Below are positions 4,434 to 5,116 of a stretch of 5,116 bases of DNA, one piece after another. Both the position numbers and the translations under genes were made by a program. The notes beneath the pieces were generated by a model that saw only the letters and a list, made by a program, of their open reading frames with translations, made no database searches and was not told the DNA's origin. This DNA comes from Thermofilaceae archaeon (GTDB taxonomy: Archaea; Thermoproteota; Thermoprotei; Thermofilales; Thermofilaceae). Positions within the stretch are counted from its first letter, which is position 1. Each line of letters starts with the position of its first letter. The stretch is from contig JALVKT010000062.1 of the NCBI GenBank assembly GCA_027027675.1, forward strand, positions 1 through 5,116. The letters run 5' to 3'.

Positions 4434-5116
4434 GTGCACATGTTGCAGAGGAAGCTGCTCCTAGCGCTGGCCGTGGTTGTTGCAGCCGTGGTTCTCGCCG
4501 CCCTCGCCGCGCTCCAGCTACGCCCCGGCTCCCGGGGCGGCTCCGTGGAACTCGTGGACATGGCTGGGCGACGCGTAAAGGTGAACGTGCCCGTGAAGAG
4601 AGCCGTCGTCCTCTCAGTGTCAACGCTGGAGGTGATCCACGTGATAGGCGGCGACGGCCAGGTGGTGGCTGTGCCGGCCGAGGCCAAGCTGGACCCCCTG
4701 CTACCAGCCCAGGTGCGGGGCGCGCCCGTCGTGGGGAGCAGGCTGAGGCTCACTGACTGGGAGAAGGCGTTGTCGCTTAAGCCCGACCTCATAGTCGACC
4801 TTGACCTCGAGGCTTTCTACGACGTCAAGGGCCTCGTCGACAGGGCCGCCAGCTACGGGATCCCCGTGCTCCTGCTGCGCGAGGACAGGCTGAGCGACAT
4901 ACCGGCCACCGCGAGGATGCTGGGCAGGGTCTTCGGCCGGGAGAGGGAGGCTGAGAGGTTCGCCTCGTTCTTCGAGGAGCAGGTGAGGGAGGTGCGCGGC
5001 GTGGCCGCGAAGATACCCGTCGGCGAGAGGAGGAGCGTTGTTATGATACAGCCGATATTCGGGAAGCTCTACGTGGTCAACGGGAACGATGTCCTCGCGG
5101 AGGCCGTGAGGCTTGT
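4434..5116 (+). CDS. ABC transporter substrate-binding protein (BtuF/FepB-like), N-terminal part
   Basis: The frame stays open to the right edge, giving about 227 residues of a PF01497-type periplasmic-binding-protein domain. Counting from ATG 4440, residues 1-27 form a signal or membrane anchor: the charged start MLQRK, then a long Leu/Val/Ala helix. No lipobox cysteine is seen, so the protein is probably held outside the membrane by an uncleaved helix or released. The domain starts with VELVDMAGRRVKVNVPVKR (36-54), typical of the family, and has GSRLRL (99-104), the ALSLKPDLIVD signature (110-120) and YGIPVLLL (139-146). Relatives deliver ferric siderophores, heme or cobalamin to a permease and ATPase, presumably encoded beyond the window. 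The heme-gene neighbours favour iron or a tetrapyrrole, by inference. GTG 4434 fits promoter spacing; ATG 4440, preceded by GGGGTG, is also plausible. Confidence 0.88.
   Translation, partial: MHMLQRKLLLALAVVVAAVVLAALAALQLRPGSRGGSVELVDMAGRRVKVNVPVKRAVVLSVSTLEVIHVIGGDGQVVAVPAEAKLDPLLPAQVRGAPVVGSRLRLTDWEKALSLKPDLIVDLDLEAFYDVKGLVDRAASYGIPVLLLREDRLSDIPATARMLGRVFGREREAERFASFFEEQVREVRGVAAKIPVGERRSVVMIQPIFGKLYVVNGNDVLAEAVRL

Noticed and set aside
1..5116. CRISPR arrays, tRNA or rRNA genes, insertion sequences or terminal inverted repeats
   Set aside because: Reading both strands showed no regularly spaced repeats, tRNA-like cloverleaf, rRNA core sequence or transposase motif. The window is almost fully accounted for by protein genes.

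Overview
The window looks like the chromosome of a GC-rich, probably hyperthermophilic archaeon of the Thermoproteota (Crenarchaeota), perhaps Desulfurococcales-like. The signs are heavy use of AGG for arginine and ATA for isoleucine, several GTG starts, and BRE/TATA-type promoter elements centred about 26 bases before start codons, which implies leaderless mRNAs. The protein families also fit. The species assignment is inference.

Layout. Positions 1-114 hold the C-terminal end of an unrecognised gene. It overlaps a 404-residue protein of the diaminopimelate/ornithine decarboxylase (LysA, fold III) family (98-1312). That protein keeps the fold signatures but has lost the PLP-binding lysine and nearly every other active-site motif. 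A DUF89 family metal-dependent phosphatase (1345-2187) follows, behind its own promoter. A 78-base convergent gap with two tandem hairpins separates it from hemH (ferrochelatase, 2266-3180, minus strand). hemH is divergent from a radical SAM/SPASM gene related to the heme-synthase AhbD group (3239-4402), and one compact AT-rich element lies between them. The window ends inside a gene for the binding protein of an iron/siderophore/heme/cobalamin-type ABC transporter (4434 to beyond the end).

How the genes may work together. The right half (hemH, AhbD-like radical SAM, PF01497-type binding protein) reads as a tetrapyrrole and iron module: metal insertion into a porphyrin, a radical SAM step that may modify heme or its precursor, and capture of an iron or tetrapyrrole substrate outside the cell. 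The left half does not link to it by any evidence seen here. The most unusual items are the apparent pseudoenzyme at 98-1312, the pairing of a ferrochelatase with an AhbD-like radical SAM protein, and the promoter layout of the hemH/radical SAM gap. No RNA genes, insertion sequences or CRISPR repeats were seen, and no gene-free stretch reaches 300 bases.
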